Shown here piece by piece: positions 1 through 5,834 of a stretch of DNA of 12,344 nt. This stretch comes from Actinobacteria bacterium UBA7398 (lineage in GTDB: Bacteria; Actinomycetota; Actinomycetes; Nanopelagicales; Nanopelagicaceae), in contig DKNC01000016.1 in assembly GCA_002470135.1 (NCBI GenBank), positions 1 through 12,344 on the forward strand, given 5' to 3'. A program made the translations under genes and the position numbers. How positions within the stretch are numbered: the stretch's first letter is position 1; each line of letters starts with the position of its first letter. The notes below the pieces were generated by a model. That model saw only the letters and a list, made by a program, of their open reading frames with translations, was not told the DNA's origin and did no database searches.

Positions 1-875
1 ATGTGGTTTTAGTTGAAGCACCTTCTTATGTTGGGGCGCTCGGAACTTTCAAACAATATGAAGCGCAAGTGGTCCATGTCGAGTTAGATCAAGACGGCAT
101 AGTTCCCGAGTCGTTACGTGAGGCGATTAAGACAATTCGGTTTTCTGGTCGAAAAATTAAATTTTTATATTTGATTCCCAACTACCAAAACCCGGCCGGT
201 GTATTGCTTCCAGCAGATCGCCGCACTGAAATCCTAGAAATATGCCGGAAAGAAAAGATTATGGTGGTGGAAGATAACCCGTACGGCCTTTTAGGTTTTG
301 AGCGGCCATCGCCAAATGCAATGCGGGCAGAAGATTCTGAAAATGTTATTTACTTAGGATCGTTTTCAAAAACGATTGCGCCCGGACTTCGAGTTGGGTG
401 GGTGTTGGCGCCGGCGGCGTTGCGGGAAAAGTTAGTAATCGCGAGTGAATCATCGATTCTCTGCCCTTCGAACTTCACCCAGATGGCGATTTCTAGCTAT
501 TTGGCTGACCAACCATGGCGTGATCAAATCACCGCATTTTGCAAGCTTTATAAAGTTCGAAGAGATGCGATGTTAGAGAGTTTGGATCAATATTTTCCTA
601 AAGGCGCGACTTGGACAAAACCGCAAGGTGGTTTTTATGTTTGGGTTAATTTGCCGCCAGAGATTGATACTAAAGCGATGATGCCAAAAGCGATTGTTGC
701 AAAAGTTGCTTATGTTCCAGGAACTGCGTTTTATGCTGACGGTTTGGGTTCATGGTCGATGCGGCTTTCTTATTGCCATCCAACCCCAGAAAGAATTCGT
801 GAAGGTATTAAATCTTTGGGTAGTGTGGTTGAGCAGGAGATGGAACGACGTAGTGGTGGGATTGCGTTTAATTAA
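1..875 (+). CDS. PLP-dependent aminotransferase, class I/II fold (5' truncated)
   Basis: The reading frame is open from the window edge, and the GTG at base 3 reads as an internal valine of a longer protein. About 290 residues are visible; relatives are usually near 400, so roughly the first quarter is missing. Numbering from base 3, the fold type I landmarks are NYQNPAG (60-66), the cofactor-ring motif EDNPYG with Asp91 and Tyr94, the Schiff-base lysine Lys123 in GSFSKT, Arg130 in APGLRVGW, and the substrate-carboxylate arginine Arg254 in MRLSY. The pattern resembles the 2-aminoadipate/MocR-like aminotransferase group, which transfers amino groups between an amino acid and a 2-oxo acid in the cytosol. 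The true substrate cannot be read from sequence. A MocR-type N-terminal DNA-binding domain would lie outside the window, so a regulator fusion is not excluded. It is the only gene here that points towards the origin, and its stop overlaps the parB stop. The fold is certain; the specificity is not. Confidence 0.9.
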   Translation, partial: VVLVEAPSYVGALGTFKQYEAQVVHVELDQDGIVPESLREAIKTIRFSGRKIKFLYLIPNYQNPAGVLLPADRRTEILEICRKEKIMVVEDNPYGLLGFERPSPNAMRAEDSENVIYLGSFSKTIAPGLRVGWVLAPAALREKLVIASESSILCPSNFTQMAISSYLADQPWRDQITAFCKLYKVRRDAMLESLDQYFPKGATWTKPQGGFYVWVNLPPEIDTKAMMPKAIVAKVAYVPGTAFYADGLGSWSMRLSYCHPTPERIREGIKSLGSVVEQEMERRSGGIAFN

Positions 876-1735
876 TCTATAACATCAATAATTCGATGTA
901 AGTCTTCCAGAGATCCAAATTCAATAACAATTTTGCCACGTTTTTGAGTCATCTCAATATTTACCCGCGTATCTAGCGCATCTGACAACCTGACCCCGAG
1001 TTCTTTAATTTCAGGTGATGTGGTTGTTTTATTTTTAGTCGTAGTGGTTTTGCTCTTACTACCGAGTGAAATAATCTCTTCAACCGCCCGAACACTTAAT
1101 CCTTCGGCGACAATTCGGTTCGCGAGTTTTTCGATTTCATGTTGATCAGCCAATCCAAGTAGCGCACGCGCGTGGCCAGCTGAAATTGTTCCGGCAGCCA
1201 CCCGGCGTTGTACTGATGGCGGTAAATTTAATAAACGAATTGTGTTAGAAATTAACGGACGTGATTTTCCAAGTTTTGTGGCCAACTCTTCGTGGGTATA
1301 ACCAAAATCTGTAAGTAGTTGGTTGTATGCAGCCGCTTCTTCTAGCGCATTTAGTTGGCTGCGATGAATGTTTTCTAAGATTGCTTCGCGGAGTAATTCG
1401 TTATCGGGAGTTTGGCGAATAATCACCGGGATTGAAGTTAAGCCGGCTAGTTTTGCAGCGCGAACTCGGCGTTCACCCATGATTAATTCATAAGTATCTG
1501 CGCCACTTTTTCTAACCACGGGTGGTTGTAATACTCCAACCTCTTTTATGGAAGCAGCTAATTCTTTTAAAGCATCTTCATCAAAAACTGTTCTTGGTTG
1601 TTTCGGGTTTGGTTTAATTGCAGATAATAAAACTTCATCTCGGTCCGCAATTACAGTTTCGTTTCCTGGAAGTTTGATGGCGGTTGGAATTAATGAATCT
1701 AAATTCCGGCCAAGCCCGCCTTTGCGCGCGTTCAT
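872..1735 (-). CDS. parB: Chromosome-partitioning protein ParB (Spo0J-type CTPase clamp)
   Basis: This is a 287-residue ParB that binds parS, loads as a CTP-gated sliding clamp and helps segregate newly copied origins with ParA. After a basic N-terminus (MNARKGGLGR), the ParB/Srx CTP-binding domain spans about 33-125, with the GERR motif at 87-90 and ENIHR at 121-125. A helix-turn-helix parS-reading domain follows around 148-170 (EELATKLGKSRPLISNTIRL). A low-complexity Lys/Thr linker at about 227-239 leads to the C-terminal dimerisation domain (about 242-287). Length and domain order are those of chromosomal ParB. The ATG start shares one base with the parA stop (TAATG), which implies translational coupling. 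The 3' end overlaps the convergent aminotransferase by 4 bases, leaving no room for a terminator between them. Confidence 0.97.
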   Translation of the reverse strand: MNARKGGLGRNLDSLIPTAIKLPGNETVIADRDEVLLSAIKPNPKQPRTVFDEDALKELAASIKEVGVLQPPVVRKSGADTYELIMGERRVRAAKLAGLTSIPVIIRQTPDNELLREAILENIHRSQLNALEEAAAYNQLLTDFGYTHEELATKLGKSRPLISNTIRLLNLPPSVQRRVAAGTISAGHARALLGLADQHEIEKLANRIVAEGLSVRAVEEIISLGSKSKTTTTKNKTTTSPEIKELGVRLSDALDTRVNIEMTQKRGKIVIEFGSLEDLHRIIDVID

Positions 1736-2634
1736 TAACTAATCTCCTGTTGTTGAATTGGATTGACCGCGCTGCCACGAACCGCGATTTCGCGCGCAAC
1801 GGCCATGTATGACTGCGCGCCGATGGAAAGTGGATCGTAAGTCATAACAGTTTGGCCATATGAAGGCGCTTCTGAAATTCTAACCGCTCGTGGAATTGGA
1901 ATATCAATTAATTCTTTTGGATAATGTGCGCGCACACTGTCGGCCACATCATTTGCTAATCTAGTTCTACCGTCAAACATTGTTAAAACAATTGTAGTTA
2001 GTTTGATATTTTGATTTAAATGTTCTTGTACTAATGAAACAGTGTGAAGTAATAACGCTAAACCTTCTAAAGAATAATATTCGCATTGAATTGGAATCAT
2101 TAACTCTTCTGCTGCTACAAGTGCATTAATAGTTAATAAACCTAAACTTGGTGGGCAATCAATAATTACATAATCAATACGTTCGCCTTTATTTGCGCGT
2201 TCTAGTAATAATGTTTGTAACGCTTTTTTTAATCTAAGTTCGCGCGCAACCATTGGGACAAGTTCAACTTCTGCGTTTGCTAACGATTGTGTTGCTGGTG
2301 CGCATTCAAGATGCGGATAGCCAGCAACTTTAATTACAACTTCACTCATTGGAAGATCGCGTGTAATTACTTCAAACATTCCAGCAACATCATCGCGCGC
2401 AATTGAAAACGCAGTGCTTGCATTTCCTTGTGGGTCTAAATCAATCACTAAAGTGCGGAGGCCACCCATCGAAAGCGCGGCGGCAATATTGACTGCGGAG
2501 GTAGTTTTGCCGACCCCGCCTTTCTGGTTGGCGACAGTGAAAATCCGAGTTTTAATCGGTTTTGGCATCGGCTCTTTGAGGCGTTTGATTCCGATTACGC
2601 GCTTTTCGGAATTTGTTTCACGTGAATCAGCCAC
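1735..2634 (-). CDS. parA: Chromosome-partitioning ATPase ParA (Soj)
   Basis: This ParA/MinD-family P-loop ATPase binds the nucleoid as an ATP dimer and is displaced by ParB-parS, which moves the origins. The deviant Walker A motif KGGVGKTT is at residues 38-45, followed by VIDLDPQGNAST (63-74, the A' region) and IIDCPPSLG (Walker B region). The chosen start is GTG at 2634, 8 bases after the rsmG stop, giving 299 residues. It adds about 30 residues before the ATPase core and includes the parS-encoded SRET. Actinobacterial ParA proteins commonly carry such an extension with VSRET, which supports this start. An internal ATG at 2568 is preceded by the purine-rich AAAGAG and would give 277 residues without parS in the coding sequence, so both starts remain possible. 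The stop overlaps the parB start by one base. Confidence 0.96.
   Translation of the reverse strand: MADSRETNSEKRVIGIKRLKEPMPKPIKTRIFTVANQKGGVGKTTSAVNIAAALSMGGLRTLVIDLDPQGNASTAFSIARDDVAGMFEVITRDLPMSEVVIKVAGYPHLECAPATQSLANAEVELVPMVARELRLKKALQTLLLERANKGERIDYVIIDCPPSLGLLTINALVAAEELMIPIQCEYYSLEGLALLLHTVSLVQEHLNQNIKLTTIVLTMFDGRTRLANDVADSVRAHYPKELIDIPIPRAVRISEAPSYGQTVMTYDPLSIGAQSYMAVAREIAVRGSAVNPIQQQEIS
2614..2629. promoter_or_regulatory. parS: parS site inside parA (one mismatch)
   Basis: The sequence TGTTTCACGTGAATCA matches 13 of the 14 core bases of the bacterial parS consensus GTTTCACGTGAAAC, with T in place of A at the second-to-last core position. It lies within the first seven codons of parA and encodes D-S-R-E-T. 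ParB is expected to nucleate here. Confidence 0.87.
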
Positions 2635-2642
2635 GGCGGTAG

Positions 2643-3245
2643 TTAACCAGCCTTTATGACCTCAGCTATGCGGCTGACGGGCAGTTCTCCGATATTTAAC
2701 TCAATTATTCGTGCGGTCGCACCCTTTGGCAGGATCGATTCACTCAATTCGGCCGCCGCTGACTCCCCTTTGATCGCCAAAAGTGCGCCATTGGGTCGAA
2801 CCAGGTGCCAAGTGGATGGAATTAGCCGGGCAAGGGGTGCGACTGCACGGGCGGTTACGTAATGAAAGGGTTTTGTTAAAGATTTGGCCTTACCGCGATG
2901 GACTGTTACCTCTAATCCAAGCTCTGCAATAACCTCGTTTAAAAAATCGACCCGGCGTTGTAGCGGTTCAATTAGGGTAATTTTTAAATCTGGGCGAGCG
3001 AGCGCAATTATGATTCCAGGAAGCCCAGCACCAGAGCCGACATCCCCCACTGTTGCGCCTTCAGTAAAAAGGGTGGTTATTGGAACGCAGTTTTCAATAT
3101 GGCGTTCCCATACTTTTGGCCCTTCGCTTGGGCCAATGATCCCGCGCTCAACCGCCACGGTTTCGAGGAGTTCGGCGTAACGGGCTAACTCAGGGCCTTT
3201 TTTTGGGAAATAGGTCTGAGTTAAAGTTTCACGTGAAACGCTCAA
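2643..3245 (-). CDS. rsmG: 16S rRNA (guanine(527)-N(7))-methyltransferase RsmG (GidB)
   Basis: RsmG methylates N7 of G527 in 16S rRNA using S-adenosylmethionine; in other bacteria its loss gives low-level streptomycin resistance. The class I SAM-binding motif GDVGSGAGLPG sits at about 67-77, followed by the acidic strand end LIEPLQRR and the family motif VTARAVAPL. RYAELLETVAVERGIIGP and VWERHI before the SAM motif are typical of GidB proteins. The start is uncertain. TTG at 3245 overlaps the jag stop (TTGA) and gives 200 residues; TTG at 3266 would add seven residues and overlap jag by 25 bases. No clear ribosome binding site precedes either, so I prefer the coupled start at 3245. The first codons contain a perfect parS. 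parA begins 8 bases after its stop. Confidence 0.95.
   Translation of the reverse strand: MSVSRETLTQTYFPKKGPELARYAELLETVAVERGIIGPSEGPKVWERHIENCVPITTLFTEGATVGDVGSGAGLPGIIIALARPDLKITLIEPLQRRVDFLNEVIAELGLEVTVHRGKAKSLTKPFHYVTARAVAPLARLIPSTWHLVRPNGALLAIKGESAAAELSESILPKGATARIIELNIGELPVSRIAEVIKAG
3226..3239. promoter_or_regulatory. parS: Perfect parS site inside rsmG
   Basis: GTTTCACGTGAAAC is an exact, fully palindromic copy of the bacterial parS core. It lies in the first codons of rsmG, encoding V-S-R-E-T, about 610 bases from the second parS in parA and about 2.6 kb from dnaA. It is the stronger candidate of the two ParB-loading sites. Confidence 0.95.
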
Positions 3246-3760
3246 GCGGGAAGGACTACCACGCAACGATCTGGGTCTTCGCCCTCGGATTCGCTGCTCA
3301 ACCCAGTCTTTTGAATGGTGTCGTGGATGACTTTTCGCTCAAAAGCGTTCATTGGGGCTAGTTTCACTGATTCCCCGGAAGCTTTGACCTCTTCGGCGAT
3401 CTTTAGCGCTAGTTCGGCTAAGGTTTCTTTTTTATTGACGCGGAAGCCGTCAATATCGAGCATTAAACGAGAGCGTTCGCCAGTAGCTGTTTGGACTGCT
3501 AACCGGGTCAACTCTTGGATTGAGTCTAGAACTTCACCTTCGCGGCCAACTAGGTGGTTTAACTCGCCACCTTCAATTGAAAGCGTGGCGCGATCGTTCT
3601 CCATCCCAATTTCGATATCGCCATCGAGGTCGGCGATATCCAACAACCCTTCCAAATAATCCGCAGCGACATCGCCCTCTTCTTCTAAACGAGCAATTAA
3701 ACTTTTTTCCTCAGTTTTTTCAGCTGTATCTACTACTACTGCTTCCTTATTTGGTGCCAT
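3242..3760 (-). CDS. jag: RNA-binding protein KhpB/Jag (KH and R3H domains)
   Basis: This 172-residue cytosolic protein has an acidic N-terminal segment (about 1-35), then a Jag-type KH domain (about 36-110) with the sequence VGREGEVLDSIQELTRLAV in the RNA-binding region. An R3H domain (about 112-172) carries Arg142 and His146 in ERKVIHDTI. The Jag-N domain of Firmicutes homologues is absent, which fits the short actinobacterial form. In other bacteria KhpB pairs with KhpA to bind RNA and affects cell-wall growth and division. Its place between yidC and rsmG is the conserved order. The ATG at 3760 is preceded by GAAAGGT at good spacing. A 66-base gap separates it from yidC, the largest in this block, so an internal promoter is possible although I see no convincing one. 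The stop TGA overlaps the preferred rsmG start. Confidence 0.94.
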   Translation of the reverse strand: MAPNKEAVVVDTAEKTEEKSLIARLEEEGDVAADYLEGLLDIADLDGDIEIGMENDRATLSIEGGELNHLVGREGEVLDSIQELTRLAVQTATGERSRLMLDIDGFRVNKKETLAELALKIAEEVKASGESVKLAPMNAFERKVIHDTIQKTGLSSESEGEDPDRCVVVLPA

Positions 3761-3826
3761 GGTTTTACCTTTCGTTAGGTACTAAATCTCTGGGCGATTT
3801 GATAGTTTTTATACTATTTGTCGCTT

Positions 3827-4738
3827 TTACTTCCGTTTCTTCTTTTTATTACTTCGTTTTGGTTGCTGGCGTTGGCTCTTAGGTTCCTCAACCGCTACCC
3901 CGCCGCCAATCTCTTCGGTTGGGGTAATTCCAGATTTTTTAGCTTTTTTTGCTTGAAGTTCTTCATAGGCCGGTGACCCTGGGGTTGGGTTTCGTTTAAT
4001 TACATAAAATTGTTGCGCCCAAGTCCAAAGGTTTGTTGTGGACCAATAAATTAAAACTCCGACTGGAAAGTTAACACCAGATACCGCAAATATTACTGGA
4101 AATAAATAGAGCATTATTTTTTGCTGTTGCAACATCATGTTGTTTTGGGTTGACATCTTTGGCATGCCTTTTGTCATCAACTGTTTTTGGGTTGTGAATG
4201 TTGTTGCCGACATAAAGGCAATTAAAATGACAGTAACAACCTTAACGGTTGTGATATCTGATCCTAAAAATGTTTGCGAGATTGGAGCGCCAAAGAATTT
4301 AGCAGCGGCCGCAGATACCACATCGTCTTGGGTTAGTACACCATGTTTTTGTGGCGGATTTTTTCCAATTCCGTTTAATACTGTAAAGAGCGCAAAAAAG
4401 ATTGGGGCTTGTGCAAGTATTGGAAAACAAGAAGCTAATGGGTTTGTTTTGTGTTCTTTATAAAGCTTCATCATCTCTTCAGATTGTTTTTGACGATCAT
4501 CTTTATATTTTGTTTGAATCGCCTTCATGTGTGGTTGTAGCGCTGTGAGTGCGCGTTGACTTTTAATTTGCTTAACAAACAATGGAATTAAAATAATACG
4601 GATTAAAATAACTAAACCAACAATTGCGAGCGTCCAAGTTACACCACTGTCAGTTCCAAAAATTGGGCTTAAAACTTTATGGATCGCCATAATTACCGCA
4701 GATACTGCGATGTAAAGTGGATTAAGAATTGATCCCAT
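3827..4738 (-). CDS. yidC: Membrane protein insertase YidC (Oxa1 family, short form)
   Basis: This 303-residue polytopic protein inserts and folds inner-membrane proteins, alone or with SecYEG. Hydrophobic segments lie at about 5-25, 33-54, 104-124, 165-180 and 208-240. The conserved groove arginine is Arg47 in LVILIRIILIP, and the family signature NPLASCFPILAQAPIFFAL occupies 99-117. A cytoplasmic hairpin rich in Lys, Gln and Glu (about 56-97) matches the C1 loop. The tail from about 260 is strongly basic and ends in a run of lysines and arginines, as in homologues that contact the ribosome. The large periplasmic domain of proteobacterial YidC is missing, as expected for Gram-positive forms. 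The ATG shares one base with the yidD stop (TAATG), so translation is probably coupled. Confidence 0.96.
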   Translation of the reverse strand: MGSILNPLYIAVSAVIMAIHKVLSPIFGTDSGVTWTLAIVGLVILIRIILIPLFVKQIKSQRALTALQPHMKAIQTKYKDDRQKQSEEMMKLYKEHKTNPLASCFPILAQAPIFFALFTVLNGIGKNPPQKHGVLTQDDVVSAAAAKFFGAPISQTFLGSDITTVKVVTVILIAFMSATTFTTQKQLMTKGMPKMSTQNNMMLQQQKIMLYLFPVIFAVSGVNFPVGVLIYWSTTNLWTWAQQFYVIKRNPTPGSPAYEELQAKKAKKSGITPTEEIGGGVAVEEPKSQRQQPKRSNKKKKRK

Positions 4739-5022
4739 TAGTTAACTCCTGCTGATTCTCTTGATAAATCAAGGTTTTTTGCCGGGTTTTCGTGGTGTGT
4801 TTTAAAAGTGAAATTGGTTGGTACGTAATCGACGCCACCGTGTGACCATGGGTTACACCGAACAAAGCGCCATAACGATAAAAATAAACCTTTAAAGCCA
4901 AATTGTTGGATTGCGTTCATTGTGTAGGTTGAGCAAGAAGGGTAGTACTTACAGCGTGGCGCAAATGCGGGCGAGATCCATTTTTGATAACCGGTGATTA
5001 AAAAAATTAATGAGCGTCTCAT
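4738..5022 (-). CDS. yidD: Membrane protein insertion efficiency factor YidD
   Basis: This 94-residue protein belongs to the YidD/DUF37 family, a small membrane-associated factor that aids YidC-dependent insertion. The family core is clear: GYQKWISP, CKYYPSCSTYT (two of the conserved cysteines), GFKGLFLSLWRFVRCNPW with the third cysteine, and GGVDYVP. The N-terminus is amphipathic and basic. The ATG start overlaps the rnpA stop as ATGA, and its stop overlaps the yidC start by one base, so it is coupled on both sides. The C-terminal roughly 25 residues are polar and look variable. Confidence 0.96.
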   Translation of the reverse strand: MRRSLIFLITGYQKWISPAFAPRCKYYPSCSTYTMNAIQQFGFKGLFLSLWRFVRCNPWSHGGVDYVPTNFTFKTHHENPAKNLDLSRESAGVN

Positions 5023-5366
5023 TTCACCACCGAACCCGGATTGAACTTCTCAGATAATTTATTAAACAACTGTGTTGTGTCGCTTGAATAGTCTTTAGTG
5101 TTTTGGATAGCGCGGACCACAACTAATGATTTTTGGGGAAGTAGGTGAAATTGTTCTTTGGAAAGGTGACGAAGTTGACGAGTTACTCTATGGCGTGAAA
5201 CTGAGCCACCAATTGATTTAGAAACGATAAAACCTATTTTTGTTTCAGGTAGCGTAGGCTCGGCAATAATGTAACCAGCGAGCGTCCGCGTAGAAGCTCT
5301 AGCTCCGGATTTTGTAGTGCGAGCGAAATCGGTGCTAGAAGTGAGTCGGTTTAATGACGCAAGCAC
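5019..5366 (-). CDS. rnpA: Ribonuclease P protein component
   Basis: This 115-residue basic protein is the protein subunit of RNase P, which trims tRNA 5' leaders together with the RnpB RNA (not in this window). The opening LASLNRLTSSTDFARTTKSG matches the family start. The central KIGFIVSKSIGGSVSRHRVTRQLRHL contains the conserved arginine-rich RNR-like segment, here in the actinobacterial form RHRVTRQLRHL. The start is GTG at 5366, three bases after the rpmH stop; no Shine-Dalgarno is evident, so coupling to rpmH is likely. The stop overlaps the yidD start. Confidence 0.95.
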   Translation of the reverse strand: MLASLNRLTSSTDFARTTKSGARASTRTLAGYIIAEPTLPETKIGFIVSKSIGGSVSRHRVTRQLRHLSKEQFHLLPQKSLVVVRAIQNTKDYSSDTTQLFNKLSEKFNPGSVVK

Positions 5367-5369
5367 GAG

Positions 5370-5513
5370 TTACGCAGATGCAGAGATGCGAACGCGACCT
5401 TTGGCTCGACGAGCAGCAAGAACTGCACGACCACCACGGGTTGCCATACGTGCGCGGAAACCATGCTTCTTTGCGCGCCGACGATTGTTCGGCTGAAAAG
5501 TGCGCTTTGTCAT
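5370..5513 (-). CDS. rpmH: Large ribosomal subunit protein L34 (bL34)
   Basis: This small gene encodes 47 residues beginning MTKRTFQPNNRRRAKKHGFR and ending GRVRISASA. The conserved L34 features are all present: KRTFQPNNRRR, KKHGFRARM, RGGRAVLAARRAKGR. It is a component of the 50S subunit. The ATG at 5513 has a strong ribosome binding site, AAAGGAG, 6 bases upstream (5520-5526 read on the minus strand). It is the first gene of the leftward block and sits next to the origin, the usual place for rpmH. Confidence 0.97.
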   Translation of the reverse strand: MTKRTFQPNNRRRAKKHGFRARMATRGGRAVLAARRAKGRVRISASA

Positions 5514-5627
5514 TTCTTGCTCCTTTGATAATTTAAAGCTCTAAAGTTTCTGACTTTCGTCCACTCCAAGCGGGTCGAAATGCACCGACCTTTTTTGGGG
5601 CCACAGCAGGGGGTAACGGTAAAGGTC

Positions 5628-5640
5628 GTGGATAACTATG
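5628..5640 (+). repeat. 13-base direct repeat, copy 1 (DnaA-box-containing)
   Basis: GTGGATAACTATG occurs here and again at 5803-5815. The shared part extends past the DnaA box itself into CTATG. Confidence 0.8.
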
Positions 5641-5678
5641 GTCAAACTGGGGCGTTTCGGTCAGATCGCCAATATTGG

Positions 5679-5687
5679 TGTGGATAA
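5679..5687 (-). promoter_or_regulatory. DnaA box, perfect match
   Basis: TGTGGATAA is an exact complement of the consensus TTATCCACA. It lies about 150 bases upstream of the dnaA start. Confidence 0.85.
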
Positions 5688-5801
5688 CCACTTGCTTTTA
5701 TTCAGTTTCCCCTCTAGTTTTCGGCTCTATCCACAGGAACCGCTGAAAAGGGTGGTTTTTGAGGGTTAATAAAGGGTAAAGGTTGGGTTTAGACCACAGC
5801 C

Positions 5802-5810
5802 TGTGGATAA
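5802..5810 (-). promoter_or_regulatory. DnaA box, perfect match, next to dnaA
   Basis: TGTGGATAA is an exact DnaA box 25 bases before the dnaA start, followed at 5814-5822 by an 8/9 box in the same orientation (12-base spacing). It forms the right half of the small palindrome CCACAG-C-CTGTGG (5794-5806). The position fits autoregulation of dnaA. Confidence 0.85.
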
Positions 5811-5815
5811 CTATG
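5803..5815 (+). repeat. 13-base direct repeat, copy 2
   Basis: This is an exact second copy of GTGGATAACTATG, 175 bases from the first. Confidence 0.8.
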
Positions 5816-5834
5816 TGGATATCGAGGTAGCTAG

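Larger units (their letters stand above)
5514..5834. other. oriC: rpmH-dnaA intergenic region with DnaA-box cluster (origin part 1)
   Basis: These 321 bases carry no gene. Matches to TTATCCACA are: 5627-5635 (8/9, plus-strand reading CGTGGATAA), 5679-5687 (9/9), 5727-5735 (8/9, opposite orientation, CTATCCACA), 5802-5810 (9/9) and 5814-5822 (8/9, TGTGGATAT). The divergent promoters for rpmH and dnaA must lie here, so DnaA bound at these boxes could repress its own gene. I see no convincing -35/-10 pair on either strand. A T-run followed by Gs at 5591-5600 and a GGGGGTAAC at 5609-5617 are also present. Confidence 0.85.

Noticed and set aside
3243..3266. Upstream TTG start for rsmG at 3266
   Set aside because: It would overlap jag by 25 bases with no ribosome binding site; the TTGA-coupled start at 3245 is more economical, though not proven.
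3802..3817. Small AT-rich inverted repeat (ATAGT/ACTAT) between yidC and jag as terminator or promoter
   Set aside because: The 5-base-pair A/T-rich stem is too weak for a terminator, and no -35 partner accompanies the TATA-like bases.
3520..3882. Plus-strand open frame across jag and the yidC 3' end, with a hydrophobic tail
   Set aside because: It is antisense to two clear genes and the intergenic gap; its hydrophobicity comes from reading the lysine-rich yidC tail and AT-rich spacer backwards.
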